Shown here: one piece after another, positions 39,301 to 50,336 of the stretch
How positions within the stretch are numbered: the first letter of the stretch is position 1
Layout: every line of letters begins with the position of its first letter
DNA from: Camarhynchus parvulus
Taxonomy: Eukaryota > Chordata > Aves > Passeriformes > Thraupidae
Assembly (NCBI RefSeq): GCF_901933205.1
Contig: NC_044574.1
Coordinates: 19,515,733 to 19,579,732, forward strand
Length of the DNA: 64,000 nt
Direction of reading: 5' to 3'
Notes under the pieces: generated by a model
The model's database searches: none
What the model was told of the DNA's origin: nothing
The model's input: only the letters and a program-made list of their open reading frames with translations
Made by a program: the position numbers and the translations under genes

Positions 39301-41204
39301 CACTTGAACACAGGGCTGATCTTCAGCCATAAACCTGAATTACTGTAGGTGTCTGCTGACTAATCAGAGCTTAGCAGCAGTTCTGCCAGGGTCATCATCT
39401 GCTCAGATTACTTCTGTAGTTGGTAGTGGTCACATTGTTAACACAGCTCAGCCAACACCCAACCAAGGGTAAATCATGCAGTATTTTGCATGGCTTAAGC
39501 AGATGTAAGACAGCAGAATTCCAGCCCCACAGCAACAGCTCACACTGCTTGCTGGAGTGACTCTTGGTGTCACTCGTTGCACGTCTCTTTCACTCTCTAA
39601 AAGTTAGTCAGCTGGTTCAAATTAGCCTATTCTTCCACTTGAATCATCAGAGAAAATTGCTTCTCAGAAATATTTAATCAACAATAATGTAAGGGTGTAT
39701 GAAAAAATGAGTTACCCCTTGGGAGATGCTTCTCTCTTTCTGTTGACTAAAGAGCAATAAAGCCTAGATAACTTAGAGCTGTGGCTATTCACCAACCTTT
39801 CAGAAGCCTATGTTACTTGAGATATGACTGTAAGGCCAAGAGCAACAGCACCAATATAAAACTGAACTAATAAAACTGGTAGGCTGTAATGTCTCCTGGT
39901 ACCTGTCTGCAGTGCTTGTGGCTGGATATCTGTCAAGTCTAATGGAATGATGTGGCTGTGCACCTTTTACAGGTTAAACATCCCACCATTTCTGATACAA
40001 TGCTATTCATCAGGCACTCTTTGATGTTTGCATTGTACGCTATGAAGTTGAAAAATAAACTGCATTTTGGGCAACAAATTCTGCACTATAGGAATGACTG
40101 TGACACTGCTTGGCTTTATTTCCTATCCAAAATTAAATCTGTGTACCTATTTAGACATTTTTGTACTGCTAACACATGTGACTAGAATATGTTAACTAGA
40201 GACTACAAAACAGTGATGGAAAGATCTACATAGAAATATTTTAATCATGTTTCCCTGTATCTGATGCTTGAGTCAAGTCATTGAGTCAAGTTCATAACTG
40301 CTATTAAGCCAAATATTTGATTTTTCCTAACTGCACAAACAAAGAGTTTTGTCTGCTGCACAATGCTGTGAAAAGATCTTTGCATGTTGGTTACAGTCCT
40401 GGAGGCTGTAGGAGTAACAGCATGGGAATAGAAAGCATTTATACTGCTGCCTAAGCTCTGTCTGCCTAGCTGGTAAAGGAAGAAAGGATACTTATATTCC
40501 CTGAGCACAGTGCCAGTCACTCTGTTTTCTTGACCAAGGTGATGTAATCCATGTGATTAAAAGGCAATTTCTGCAAAAAAATTCCTTGTTTCAATTAAGA
40601 AAAAGTAAAATAAAAATGGAGGTGAAGAAGTAAGAATAACTACCAGAATGCAGGAAAACAGAATGTGAATGGATGGCATTATATATATAGCTAAGTAGGC
40701 CAGTGTAGATATTGAAATAATAAAAAAAAATAAGTTATAGCCCCACTTCTTAGGAAAACACAGGTAATTTTTCAAAATAGCCCTGGCAATATGTTCTAAC
40801 AGAAAAGGGAGATTTGCATTTTCAGCATAATGGTAGGGTTGGAAGAATTTGCTGCAGCCAACTACACCATTTCTTCTGTTTTTTGCAGCCTTAGAATATA
40901 GCAAAGACCCTAATATGCCCTACTGTGATCAGGGTCTAAATACTGCAAAATTGACCTTTTATCATGCTAAATGTGAAGTGTGAAAGACTCTAATGTGTAA
41001 CATGGAGAAAGACTAATTTAGAAATTTCCATGGCTACAGGAAAAAAAAACAGACTCAGAGCAAACCATAAACTCTGCAGAAGAATACAGAGTGACATGCT
41101 GCAGAATGGCAAATACCATATTGAGCATGTACAGTATAATGAGAGGAATTAGGTCAGGAGAAGGGGGGCAGGTAATTAATTTTTTATCTCAGTGCAGAAT
41201 TGGT
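33372..41204. other. AT-rich stretch without recognised gene
   Basis: No recognised exon or mobile element. Contents noted: a microsatellite at 35143-35188, T-runs near 36961 and 37000-37014, and a complex, less AT-rich block at 39000-39480 that could be a conserved regulatory element. A patch of about 50 bases at 40825-40875 faintly resembles a CR1 3' end. The 115-codon minus-strand frame at 40557-40904 is hydrophobic and T-rich and is probably chance. Confidence 0.55.
35143..35188. repeat. Compound (TA)n(TG)n microsatellite
   Basis: About nine TA units (35143-35160), a short CTATA break, then about twelve TG units (35165-35188). Likely polymorphic. Confidence 0.93.
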
Positions 41205-41425
41205 GAAACTGTATTTGAGTGCTTTACGCTGTTTTGGGCTCCATAATACAAAAAAGATTTTGCTGAATTGGAAAGACTCCAAAAAAGGATAACAAAAATG
41301 ATAAAAAAAATGTTTATTAAGAAAAAAGAATTTGCAAAGCCTGGGGAAAGTAGGACTAAGGCACAACATGAAAGCTAATTCTAAATACCTGCAGGGGATT
41401 AACAAAAAAAAAAAAAAAGACTGAG
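41205..41425 (+). mobile_element. Degenerate CR1-like fragment
   Basis: TTTTGGGCTCCATAATACAA, then a GGAAAGACTCCAAAAAAGGA block, then a CCTGGGGAAAGTAGGACTAA block, follow the order of a CR1 3' coding segment on the plus strand. The usual reading there is a 'gggctccccagtac... gagagagtccagcaaagggc' pattern. Divergence is high and A-runs (for example at 41403-41418) have expanded inside it. No clear 3' octamer tail is seen. Confidence 0.45.
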
Positions 41426-41670
41426 GGCAGAGTAGGGAAAGAAGAAGTATTTCAGCAATCAGTTCAGGTACAAGAAAATAATTACCTCAAAATAACTTTG
41501 GAAAAGAGAAAATAAAAGGTGTCTGTGTGCAGCTTGCAGTCAGTCTCACACGAGTTAGTTCATTGACTTTCCAATAGGGAAACCTGAAGAACCAGTTATT
41601 TGTCAGTGTGCATAAGGGCATAGTCCTTTTTCTGTTTTTGGAATTCTGACTATGGTATGAAAGAATTTAT

Positions 41671-41780
41671 CTCCTTTTCCTTTTCCTTTTCCTTTTCCTT
41701 TTCCTTTTCCTTTTCCTTTTCCTTTTCCTTTTCCTTTTCCTTTTCCTTTTCCTTTTCCTTTCCCTTTTTTTTTCCTTTTT
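41671..41780. repeat. (CCTTTT)n hexanucleotide microsatellite
   Basis: About fifteen near-perfect CCTTTT units run to about 41762, then a looser C/T tract to about 41780. It is pure pyrimidine on the plus strand. The open frame across it reads as alternating Ser-Phe only because six bases code two residues. It is not a gene. Confidence 0.96.
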
Positions 41781-41967
41781 ATAATATTTGTATTCTGTAT
41801 TTATATTTGTTATTGTTCTTGCTAAAAATTAATTCTGATGTTTTTTATCTGGTCCCTAAGTAACAGTAAAAACCATGTTATGATGGTTTCTTGTGGAAAC
41901 TATCCATGAAACCAGAAGTTTCAGATAATGCCATTGACATTAAGCAGTTATTAAAGGAAATACATGA

Positions 41968-42312
41968 AATCATAGAATCTCAGAATGGTTTGAACTGAAA
42001 GGGACTTTAGAAGTCATCTCGTTCCAACCTCCATGCCACAGGCAGGAATACTGTCCACTACATCATGTTGCTCAAAATACCATACAACCTGACCTTGGAT
42101 ACTTTTAGTATTTCCTTTTAGGGATGGGGCATCAAAAGCTTTTCTGAGCAATATTTTTCAGGGTCTCACCACCCTCAGTGAAGAATTTCATCCAAATGTC
42201 TCGTCTAAATCTACCCTCTTTCAGTTTTAAGCTATTACCCCCTTGTCCTATCACTACATGCCCTTGTAAAAAGTCCCTCTGCATCTTTCTTGTAGTAGCC
42301 CTTGACAGAGCT
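41968..42312 (-). mobile_element. CR1 LINE fragment, 3' end
   Basis: The plus strand begins TCATAGAATCTCAGAATGGT, the reverse of a CR1 3' tail. It continues through GGGACTTTAGAAGTCATCTC, TTTAGGGATGGGGCATC, GGTCTCACCACCCTCA and CTTGTCCTATCACTACATGC, all hallmark blocks of the CR1 3' region. Similarity ends at about 42312, so only about 345 bases of the 3' end remain. It contains no intact frame. Confidence 0.92.
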
Positions 42313-42482
42313 GCAGCCAGAGGATCCATTCTGCCAAGCCTGTCTCACATCCCTAGATTCTTTCATCCCCATACTTTCCTCTCTGATGAATCTTGATGAA
42401 GCTCTGAGAATTTCTGAAATTCCCTATCTTTGTATTAATGGGCATCCAAAAACTAGATGAGCAGAATTTGACTGAAGCACAG

Positions 42483-43021
42483 CTCATCTTCTTCATATTA
42501 ACTGTTATTTGGGGCTATGTTTTGGATTTATGTTTTGATAACAAAGTGCTGAGCAGCACTGCCACAGAGTCAGGGCCTTTTCTTCTCACCCCACCCGCCA
42601 GTGAGGAGGATGGGGGTGCACAGTGAGCTGGAGGGGACACAGCCAGCACAGCTGACCCCAACTGACCCAAGGGATGTTCCACGCCCTGTGGCAGCATGCT
42701 CAGCACACACAGCTGGGGGGAGAAGGAGGAAATGGGGATGTTTGGAGTGATGGTGTTTGTCTTCCCAAGTCACTGTTAGGCATGATGGAGACCTGCTTTA
42801 CCAGGTGTGGCTGAATACATTCCTGGCCATGAGAAGAGGTAAATGAATTCATTGTTTTACTTTGTTCTTGCACAAAGCTTTTGCTTGTCCTTTAAAACTG
42901 CCTTTATGTCAGCCCATGTGTTTCCTCACTTTTACTTTTCTGATTCTCTCCTCCTTCCTACCAGGGGAGTGAGCAAGCAGCTGTCTAGTGCTTAGCTGCT
43001 GCCTGGTGTTGAACCACAATA
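42483..43021 (+). mobile_element. LTR, family A, diverged 5' end
   Basis: It shares blocks with the LTRs at 32820 and 46693: GGGGCTATGTTTTGGATTT, GACACAGCCAGCACAGCTGA, CTTCCCAAGTCACTG, and AGGGGAGTGAGCAAGCAG near the end. Its end reads TGTTGAACCACAATA. The first 20-30 bases are poorly matched, so the left edge is approximate. Both the TATA box (now CAGCACACACAGCT) and the poly(A) signal (TTTAAA instead of ATTAAA/AATAAA) appear decayed, so it is probably inert. It has no clear target-site duplication and no internal viral sequence. The stretch AGCTGACCCCAACTGACCC differs from the GGCAACCCAA variant of the other two copies, so it is a different subfamily. Confidence 0.82.
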
Positions 43022-45478
43022 CTAAAAAACCCTCTTACTAGCTGCTATATATCAAGCTGCACTTGGTATATAACAAAATACACCAAAAGAAAATATTTAC
43101 CTGAACTAATAAGAGAACAGGGGGTTTTTACATCAGAATGGTGGACTCTTTGGTCTGGAGGATTTGTCTGTCTCCTTGTTTTGCACTTTGCATTTATTTT
43201 AAAGTGGTGGGGTTTTGTCCTTTTGTTTTTGGTTGTGTTTGTTTTTGTGGGTTTTTTTTCTATTTATCAGTGAAGGACTGTGATGAATCATCTCTTCAAG
43301 GATGGACACCTGAAATTACAATACAGAGCTTCTAATTTATATAGAAAAACATACAGATTGAAGCAAAAAGCTATATACATGAAATCAAAAAGTGCAAATT
43401 ACACTCCCATGACTAAGAATGCTTTAGGAGCTGGCCCCTGTTTTCCTAAGCAGAGAAAGAATTTTAGTTGAATGATTTCTCTGGAATATAATGGGAACTG
43501 TGTGGCTTAATTCCCAGATACTACTACAAAATCTTGAGGGCTAATTACCAATTTCAGTCCTCTGCTTTACATGTTTAATTATATACAGTATCTATATGAA
43601 TGCATTGCAGATCTGAAAAAAGGTGAGAGAAATACACTTTTAGTTTCTGGAAATATGCTGTTGGCACTAAACAGATAATGCTTATAACAATAAAATGAAA
43701 TATACACTCCTGTTTTAAATTTAGCCATGTTTATTAGGGATGAAAGAATTCATGTGAAATTTTGTGAAGAGGATGAAAGAACTCCCTGCTCTGGAGTGTA
43801 CATTTAAATTTCATATGATGCCACCTCCAGCTAATTGTTAAACTGGGTCAGAGAATTCTGATCCATTATGTTAACTCTTGATTGAGAATTTAGTACCTTC
43901 TTGAGTCACATACCTAACCTTAGTTCAGCAGTGAATGTACCGTTAATTTGACTTATTCCAACCAACTGACAGTAATTTTTCAGTAAAACTATTTGTGGCA
44001 ATATGGTCTTTTCCTGGATCTCACTGTATTTTCCTCTCACTCCCTTAATGAAAGAGAAAAAAAAAAAAAGAAATCTTGTACCTTTCTAAAATCTATTTCT
44101 CAGGAAGAGCAATCAAATATAATTTCTTCAGTGTCCTAGTAGTCATAGAAAATTGGCTATGTAAAATGAGTCCAGTGGCTTTAAGCCAATGAGTACATCT
44201 GGATAAACCTTTGCTGTGCTAGTAAAAAACTGCCACAGCACAGACACAAATATCTGTTCACCTAGAAAAGCCCACAGAAGTGCATGTTCTGTGCTGCAGT
44301 TGTTCTGTTGCTTTCATTTATCATTTCAAGCTGTGTTATTTTGATGGCTTTTCAGTTGCAGGAGTACCAGTGCTGATGCAGAGATAATGAAATACTGAAA
44401 GCATCAAACAACAGGGATGTCTGTAACTGGTAATGGGCATCCTTCCTCAGTTTATTAACTCCAGCTGTGCTGTTTGACAGTTTCTGTGAAGGGATAGAGC
44501 ACAGTGTGAGAATACTGAATGGAGAATGAAGAAGCTAGTGTCAGGAATTAAACTGCATCACACACAATCTCTATGAGTAGAATTTCAGAAGGTAAAAAGG
44601 ATCATCATATTTCAAAATTACGGTCTCCATCTTCATCAGACCATGAAGTGACCAATAGAGAGACCTTCAGTTCAAGTTTCAGCATACAGCATTTTTACCA
44701 CAGTGCAGTTATTTTCTGATCTGAAATGGGTACCCAACACTTTGCATTTACTAAAGAAGATAGTATCTAGTCTTTTATAATAGTCAGATTAGGTTGGACT
44801 TAAAATTATACACATCACTGCTTCTGAGAACAAGCTAGTTGGGACTCATCATTACCAAAACTTTGCCCAGAATAACACGTGGATATTGTTACATAGAGCA
44901 CTGGGAACTGAGGACTGTTGAGGAGGAAATAAAAGCAGCCTAATATTGCAGATCTTCTTGCTTCTAATTGGTGGTTATCCTTGGTTTTTAAGGGTTTTAA
45001 GTGTCTGAAGCTGAATATGCCAGGAAACTGGAAAAAGCTGTGAAATCTTTTTAATAATGTACACTCAGTGGAAGTATTGCACAGTGTGTTCTCAGAAGTG
45101 TCTTAGCTTGGACATGTCACAAAGGCCTGTTTCTGTATGAGAGGTTGTGAATAAGACTCACAAGCAATCTACAGGTATGGATGCAGAAGTACTTATCAGA
45201 AAATAGCAGGACAATTAGAGTGAAAGCATTTGCTGGGAGCAGTTGCTCAAATGTCTCACCAGAGCAGAGATGTTTTAGAGTGCAGTGGTCTGCTGAATCT
45301 ACAAGAACTGTTTAACTCAGGACACCAAGTGTCCATCTGGGGCCATTCACACACGCTAGCACCAACAACAGATTGGATAACTCAGGTCACATGCAAGCCT
45401 GCAGAATTTTCTATATACATCTGAAAAAGCAAAACTTTGAGTCAGCTTTACAGTCGTATCACCACTACCAATGGACAG
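43022..45478. other. AT-rich stretch without recognised gene
   Basis: Between two LTRs of different families. It contains a G/T-rich low-complexity run at 43196-43262 and an A-run near 44058. I see no retroviral internal sequence, no primer-binding site and no exon. It therefore does not look like the body of a provirus. Confidence 0.6.
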
Positions 45479-46525
45479 TGTTTTGGGTGTGGGTGGCAAG
45501 CTTTTGATAACAGGGATAGAGGATTTCTCCCTCTGAGAAGTTGCCAGATGTTTTTGCCGTGTCCAACAGAGTCAGAGCTGCTGGCTCCAAAACAGACCTG
45601 CCACTGGCCAAGGCTGAGCCCATCAGTGATGGCAGTAGTGTCTCTGGGATAATGCATATAGGAGAGCAGAAAAAGCTGCCAGGAGAGAGAAATGAGAAAA
45701 AGTGCGAGAGAAAGAGTTCTATAGACAGCAATCAGTGAAAAAGGGAGGCAGGGGGTGTTCCAGGCACTAGAGCAGAGATTCCCCTGCACCCCGTGGTGAA
45801 AACTGTGGTGAAGCAGCTGTGCTCCTGCAGCCCATGGAGGCCCATGGGTGTACAGAGATCCAGCCACCTGCAGCCTGTGTAGGACTCCATGCCAGAGCAG
45901 GAGAATGCCTAAAGGAAGCTGTTACCCAGTGGCAAGCCCGTGTTGGATCAGGCTTCTGGCAGGACCTGTGGACCCATGCAGGGTGAAGCCCACACTGAAT
46001 CAGGCTTTCTGGCAGCACTTGTGACCCTGTGGGGGCCTCAGGCTGCAGCAGCCTGTTCCAAAAGTACTGCACCCTGTGGGAGGCATGTACACTGGAGCAG
46101 TTCATGGAGAGCTCCAGCCTGTGGGAAGGACTCACACTGGAGATGTTGATGGAGAATCGTTTCCCATGGAAGGGTCCCATGGCTGGAGCCAGGAAGGAGT
46201 GTGAGGAGGAAGAAGCAACACAGAAAACTTGTGATGAGCTGACTATAATTCTTGTTTCCTATCCACCAGTGCAGCTGGGGGGAGGAGGTAAAAAACATCA
46301 GGAGTGAAGTTGAGCCTAGGATGAAAGCATGGCTGAGGGCAAAGTGGTTATAAGAATTAGTTTTTAGTCCTCATTTTTCTACTCTGATTTGATTGGTAAT
46401 ATATTAAATATATGTTTATAATTTCTTTTCCCATGATAGTAATGAGTGAGTGATATTTCCCTGTCCCTATCTTGACCCACAAGCTTTTTATCACATTTTC
46501 TCTCCTTTGTCTAGATGAGGAGCTC
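45479..46525 (+). mobile_element. LTR, family B, lacking its 3' end
   Basis: It starts TGTTTTGGGTGTGGGTGGCA and shares, in order with the copy at 51521, CTCTGAGAAGTTGCCAGATG, CACTGGCCAAGGCTGAGCCC, GCAGATTCCCCTGCA-like text, a series of 'cctgtgggaaggactcacactggag' modules, and TATCTTGACCCACAAGC. The match stops near 46525 (TAGATGAGGAG), about 55-85 bases before the expected CA end, so the 3' end is deleted or badly diverged. The promoter region is GATAATGCATATAGGAGAG and lacks a clean TATA box. The overlapping frames of 137 and 139 codons on the minus strand and 92 codons on the plus strand are artefacts of this GC-rich repeat. There are no viral genes next to it. Confidence 0.85.
46067..46193 (+). 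repeat. Degenerate ~45-bp tandem modules inside LTR B
   Basis: Three successive modules have the pattern 'CCTGTGGGA-GGA-T-ACACTGGAG-AGTTCATGGAGA', at about 46067-46111, 46112-46157 and 46157-46193. The copy at 51521-52611 has corresponding modules. They appear to be an inherited feature of this LTR family and not a new expansion. Confidence 0.6.
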
Positions 46526-46955
46526 AATCACATATTGGCAAATCAGTATGGCTTCCCTTCTTGGCAAAGAGCTGACTTTCCAGCTGTTACTGCAACTGCA
46601 TACATATGAGTTTGTGTGATGAAGTAATTGAGTGAACCATGACAATACTGATCTGCTGTTAATAATAAAATCTTAATAGAGAAATAGTTAACTGCACTGG
46701 TTTTGGCTGGGATAGAGTTAATTTTCTTTATAGTGTCTGGCCTGGGGCTGTATTTTGGATTTGAGCTGAACAGAGGGCTCATAATACAGAGATATTTTTG
46801 TTATTGCTGAGCAGGTCTTACACAGAGCCAAGGTCTCCTGCTTTGTGTACTGCCACTCTGGTGAAGGGACTGGAGGGCATGGGAGGCTGGGGGGAGACAC
46901 AGCCAGGACAGGCAACCCAAACTGACCCCAGGGATATTCCAGACCATGCTCAGTG

Positions 46956-46961
46956 TATAAA
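46956..46961 (+). promoter_or_regulatory. TATA box of family-A LTR
   Basis: TATAAA in the context CAGTGTATAAAGTAGGGGG. This corresponds to the family's promoter position, upstream of the poly(A) signal at 47162. It is the only intact TATA box among the three family-A copies. Confidence 0.5.
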
Positions 46962-47088
46962 GTAGGGGGAAGAAGGAGGAAGGGAGAGAATATTTGGAGA
47001 GATGGCATTGGTCTTCCCAAGTCACTGTGAAGGGGCCCTGCTCTCCTAGGGATGGTTGTACACTTGCCTGCTCATAGGGAGTGAATAT

Positions 47089-47138
47089 CTTTGCTTTGCT
47101 TTGCTTTGCTTTGCTTTTGCTTTGCTTTGCTTTGCTTG
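47089..47138. repeat. (CTTTG)n microsatellite within the LTR
   Basis: About ten CTTTG units with one CTTTTG variant, at the place where the other family-A copies have only one or two such units. It is a private expansion of a seed already present in the LTR. Confidence 0.92.
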
Positions 47139-47293
47139 TGTGCACAACTTTTGCATTCCCTATTAAACTCTCTTCATCTGAACCCATGAGTTTTCCACCT
47201 TTTACCCTTCCAATTCCCTCCTTGATCCTCCTGCTAGGGGAGTGAGCGAGCAGCGGTATGAGTTGTTGACTGGGGTTAAATCACAAAATTAAT

Positions 47294-50200
47294 AAAAAAA
47301 TGTTCTAATAAATGATGATCTGTCTCCCCTGAATCACTTTCCTACCACACAGCTTTACACAACTGAAGTCCTGCAGTAAGCAGCCAGTACAGGTGGGTGC
47401 AGCTGTAGCACACAGAACCCTTCAAGAAGTAGGCTGGTACTTATATCTAATGCAAATACTCAAAGCAACTCATAGATATGTTCTGTTTTTAACAAAGTCT
47501 GCCATGTACCTGCTGTCTTCATGGGAAATTGGTAGCTGTGATGAGGGCAGGGGAAGAAATGCAAGCTACTGTGAATGAATGAAGAAATTAATGTATTTTC
47601 TTGGGTTTTTTTCTTCTTTTTTTTTTAAGTTGATCATTTATATAAACCGTTACAATAACACCAAAAGCAGTAAGTTTACATTGTTGCTGCTGTTAACTCT
47701 CTTACCCGAAAGTGCTTTGATGTTAAGGTCAATGTAATTAATAGGCTGGAGTCTGCAGTTGTCAAAGTACAAGGCTGCTTTCACTCACACCCTGGGGTTT
47801 TCTGTCACCAGCTCTCCCTACCAGCAACTTTGTGGACTGACATTTCATTTTTAAGCCAGAGGCTTGAAATTTTTTGCTATTCCTGCAACTTGTCAAAAAA
47901 CCAAGGAGGTGTCCAGAGCCTGGTTGTAAACCTAAGCAGTGAGTACAGGAGAAGGTTACAAGAGATGAAATCATGTTCAAAAAAGCATTCAAAAGGCATT
48001 GCCAAACCTGTTTGCAAGGTGTAAAAAACAACAGATTAGTAAAACATGCACTTTGGCTATGCCATAGCTGAAATGGAGGTTGAAAATAGGGGCTGTTGGC
48101 AGGTTTCAGATAACTTTCAATTACAGGCTTAGGAGTGCCCCTGTAAAGTGGTGTGAGTTTGTATGAATATGTCAAATCCTGGCATTTTAATGTAACTAAA
48201 TAAGAAAAATATGGGGGGGTACTGGATATAGATAGGGAGGATAGCAGAAGCATCTGTGTATGCTCTTATCTCTTTGGAAAGGAGTGAGTGTGGCAGCATG
48301 CCAACTCCAAGACCCCAGGACACAGCAGCCCTGCCTATTCTTGGATGGTGACTGCTGCTGAATTGTATACACTAGCTGCCAGGATCATTCTAGCTCAACC
48401 CACAGACTGTGTTTTCTTGGAAATGTCATACAGGGCCAGTATGTTAGCAAGACATGTCTTTAATTCCTCTGGAAAGCTCATATTCTGCTGTTGAAGAGGA
48501 GAAAAAGGAAGAAAATAATAATATATTTTTTTCTGACACTAAACAAGATCACAAATTAAGGTTGATTAGCCTTTTCCATCTTCCTTAATTGGCTGGAAGG
48601 CTTGAGGAAGCTGTGAATCAAAGTGCTGGTAAGCTGGACACAGGCGTACAGCCTAATGGCAGTTCTGCTTTGTTAAATGAATCCTACTGGCTAATCTCAA
48701 TACTCCATTCCAATACTGGGACTGGTATTTGGGAAAGGTATTACTAAAAAATAATCCACTTCCCTGTGGCATTAGTAACATCTGGGAGTAAACTCTTTGT
48801 AAATGCCCCTAAAAATGCTGTAACTGTGACAAGGAGAATCATATAAGTGAACACATAATAACACATTCTTTTTTATGTTCCTTCCTCATAAATTGCCTAT
48901 AATACTTGCTCTAGATTTCAGTAAAAGTAGGACTAGCAAAAGACTAGGCATCAGACTATGTTTTAAAGGAACCTTAATACTAAAATAAATGTTTAGAATA
49001 TCACCCAGTAACAAAATATAAGATTGGGTATGATTTAGTTCAAGATTGGCAGGCGTACAAATCTGCTGTTTACACCAGAACTGGCTTGTATCACAAAAGC
49101 CCAGTGTCTAAAAGCTGAGAATTTTTCAATTTCTCCTCATGGTCTGGGAAGCTCCAATTTTCTAACTGCCTTGCTTTGGTCTTCATAGTGTCAGAAAATG
49201 TGGTTTGGTTTTCACTGGTGTCACTGACACCCTGACAAGTCTGGAGGCACAAGGCAGAAATGGCAACATAGTCCCTGATGCAGCGCTCAGGAGATCTATT
49301 CTAAGCTGGCCTGGGCAGACACTTTATGCCATGCGTTCACCTGATGCACCCGGTAGCCCTGGATGTTTCTTCTGATGCTGGCAGCCCAAAGGTGAGTTCA
49401 GCCTACAGTCAGGGAAAGACAAAACCCAAGGGTAGGAGACATACTCCAGCTTATACCTGGATCTTGGTCAAATGGTCAGTTAGTCACTTTGGTGGTTAAA
49501 AATCTGCTCAGCGCATTGAGTCTCTCTAGATTCCAGGGGAAAAGAAAAGAAAAAAAAGTCAGCGGTGGGATTTTCAAAATAACTTATACCTGGTCTAATA
49601 TTGCTCTGATATGTATAGTTTGATCTTGCCCTCGACCCAATGTCTTTCTTGTACTCTGTCATTCCCTTCCTCAGTCATCTCCATAGGCTCTTTCCTCACA
49701 TGTATATGCACAGGACATTTTTTTCTGATTTTCTCCCATGTTTTACCTCATAAAAGTTAAATCTTTTTGATCCATATTATTGCAATACTCTGTAAAAGAA
49801 ATAACAATACACTATTTTGAGGCTGCCCACTTTGAACATAGAAAACTAAATGCCTCAGTTTGATAGAGAAGAGAAAAAAAGTTCTACAGAAATGAAATGA
49901 AAAACTTTTCTTAACTACCCACACAATGGCTTACTCAAGCCTGTGACATCAAGTTTCTTTCTTTCATCATGTCTAAATGCCTGCACAAAGGAGAAAAAAG
50001 GAAAATAAAAAATATATTACATGCTCTTTGTCTTGATCCAAAGCCTGGAAAGATTGTTAAGGAATCTTTTGTTGTTTAAGACACTCATACATCATGCAAC
50101 ATATCACCTTATTCTTCAGCAGCCACTTTCCCCACTCAAAGCTAGTATTTTGACTATGAAAAATGTGTGTTTTTCTTCTTCTTGGATTCTTACTTTCAAA

Positions 50201-50336
50201 TGGTGTAGGATAAAGACTGGCAAATAGTCTTTTACCATTTGTAAATACATCAAAGTATATTGTGCTTGTCCTTGAGAAGTCAATATATATAACTGGGTTC
50301 TCTATAATAGAAATTACACACCCCAACTTTCAATGT
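47294..50336. other. AT-rich stretch without confirmed gene
   Basis: No repeat family recognised. It contains a 163-codon minus-strand open frame (47762-48253) with no recognisable motif, and a possible exon at 49189-49391 with a consensus donor. A GC-richer piece at about 48280-48490 is unassigned. Confidence 0.5.
49189..49391 (+). other. Possible exon with consensus splice sites, coding status unclear
   Basis: An acceptor-like CTTGCTTTGGTCTTCATAG ends at 49188, and a strong donor AAAG|GTGAGT starts at 49392. The 203-base interval is less AT-rich than its surroundings and holds several CpGs. One frame is open for 61 codons from 49190 but meets TGA at 49373, before the donor. As a coding exon it would need to be the last coding one with its stop before a downstream splice, so a non-coding RNA exon is at least as likely. 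I recognise no protein similarity. Donor-like motifs arise by chance in sequence of this length. Confidence 0.15.

Larger units (their letters stand above)
46693..47288 (+). mobile_element. Solo LTR, family A, best-preserved copy
   Basis: It begins TGCACTGGTTTTGGCTGGGA and ends GGGGTTAAATCACAAAA. A TATAAA (46956-46961) and an ATTAAA poly(A) signal (47162-47167) are both in the expected order. Flanks TTAAC (46688-46692) and TTAAT (47289-47293) make a 5-bp target-site duplication with one mismatch. A (CTTTG)n expansion sits between TATA and poly(A) signal. It shares the GACAGGCAACCCAA variant with the copy at 32820, so the two are the same subfamily. No internal retroviral region is attached. 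It could still act as a weak plus-strand promoter, but that is speculation. The 100- and 128-codon frames on the minus strand are artefacts. Confidence 0.87.

Noticed and set aside
40825..40875. Possible tiny CR1 3' end on the minus strand
   Set aside because: Only about 50 bases resemble the CR1 tail (AATGGTAGGGTTGGAAGAAT). Too short to separate from chance.
41657..41863. Frame coding a Ser-Phe dipeptide repeat
   Set aside because: A by-product of the (CCTTTT)n microsatellite. No splice or promoter support.
45448..46307. Overlapping open frames of 86-139 codons on both strands
   Set aside because: All fall within or at the edge of LTR family B, and the GC-rich repeat explains their length.
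46718..47187. Minus-strand frames of 100 and 128 codons
   Set aside because: Antisense to the family-A LTR. The same frames recur in part in the copy at 32820, as expected of a repeat.
42483..47288. Two family-A LTRs 3.7 kb apart as the two ends of one provirus
   Set aside because: They belong to different subfamilies, the second has its own near-perfect target duplication, and no primer-binding site or viral coding sequence lies between. A family-B LTR sits there instead.
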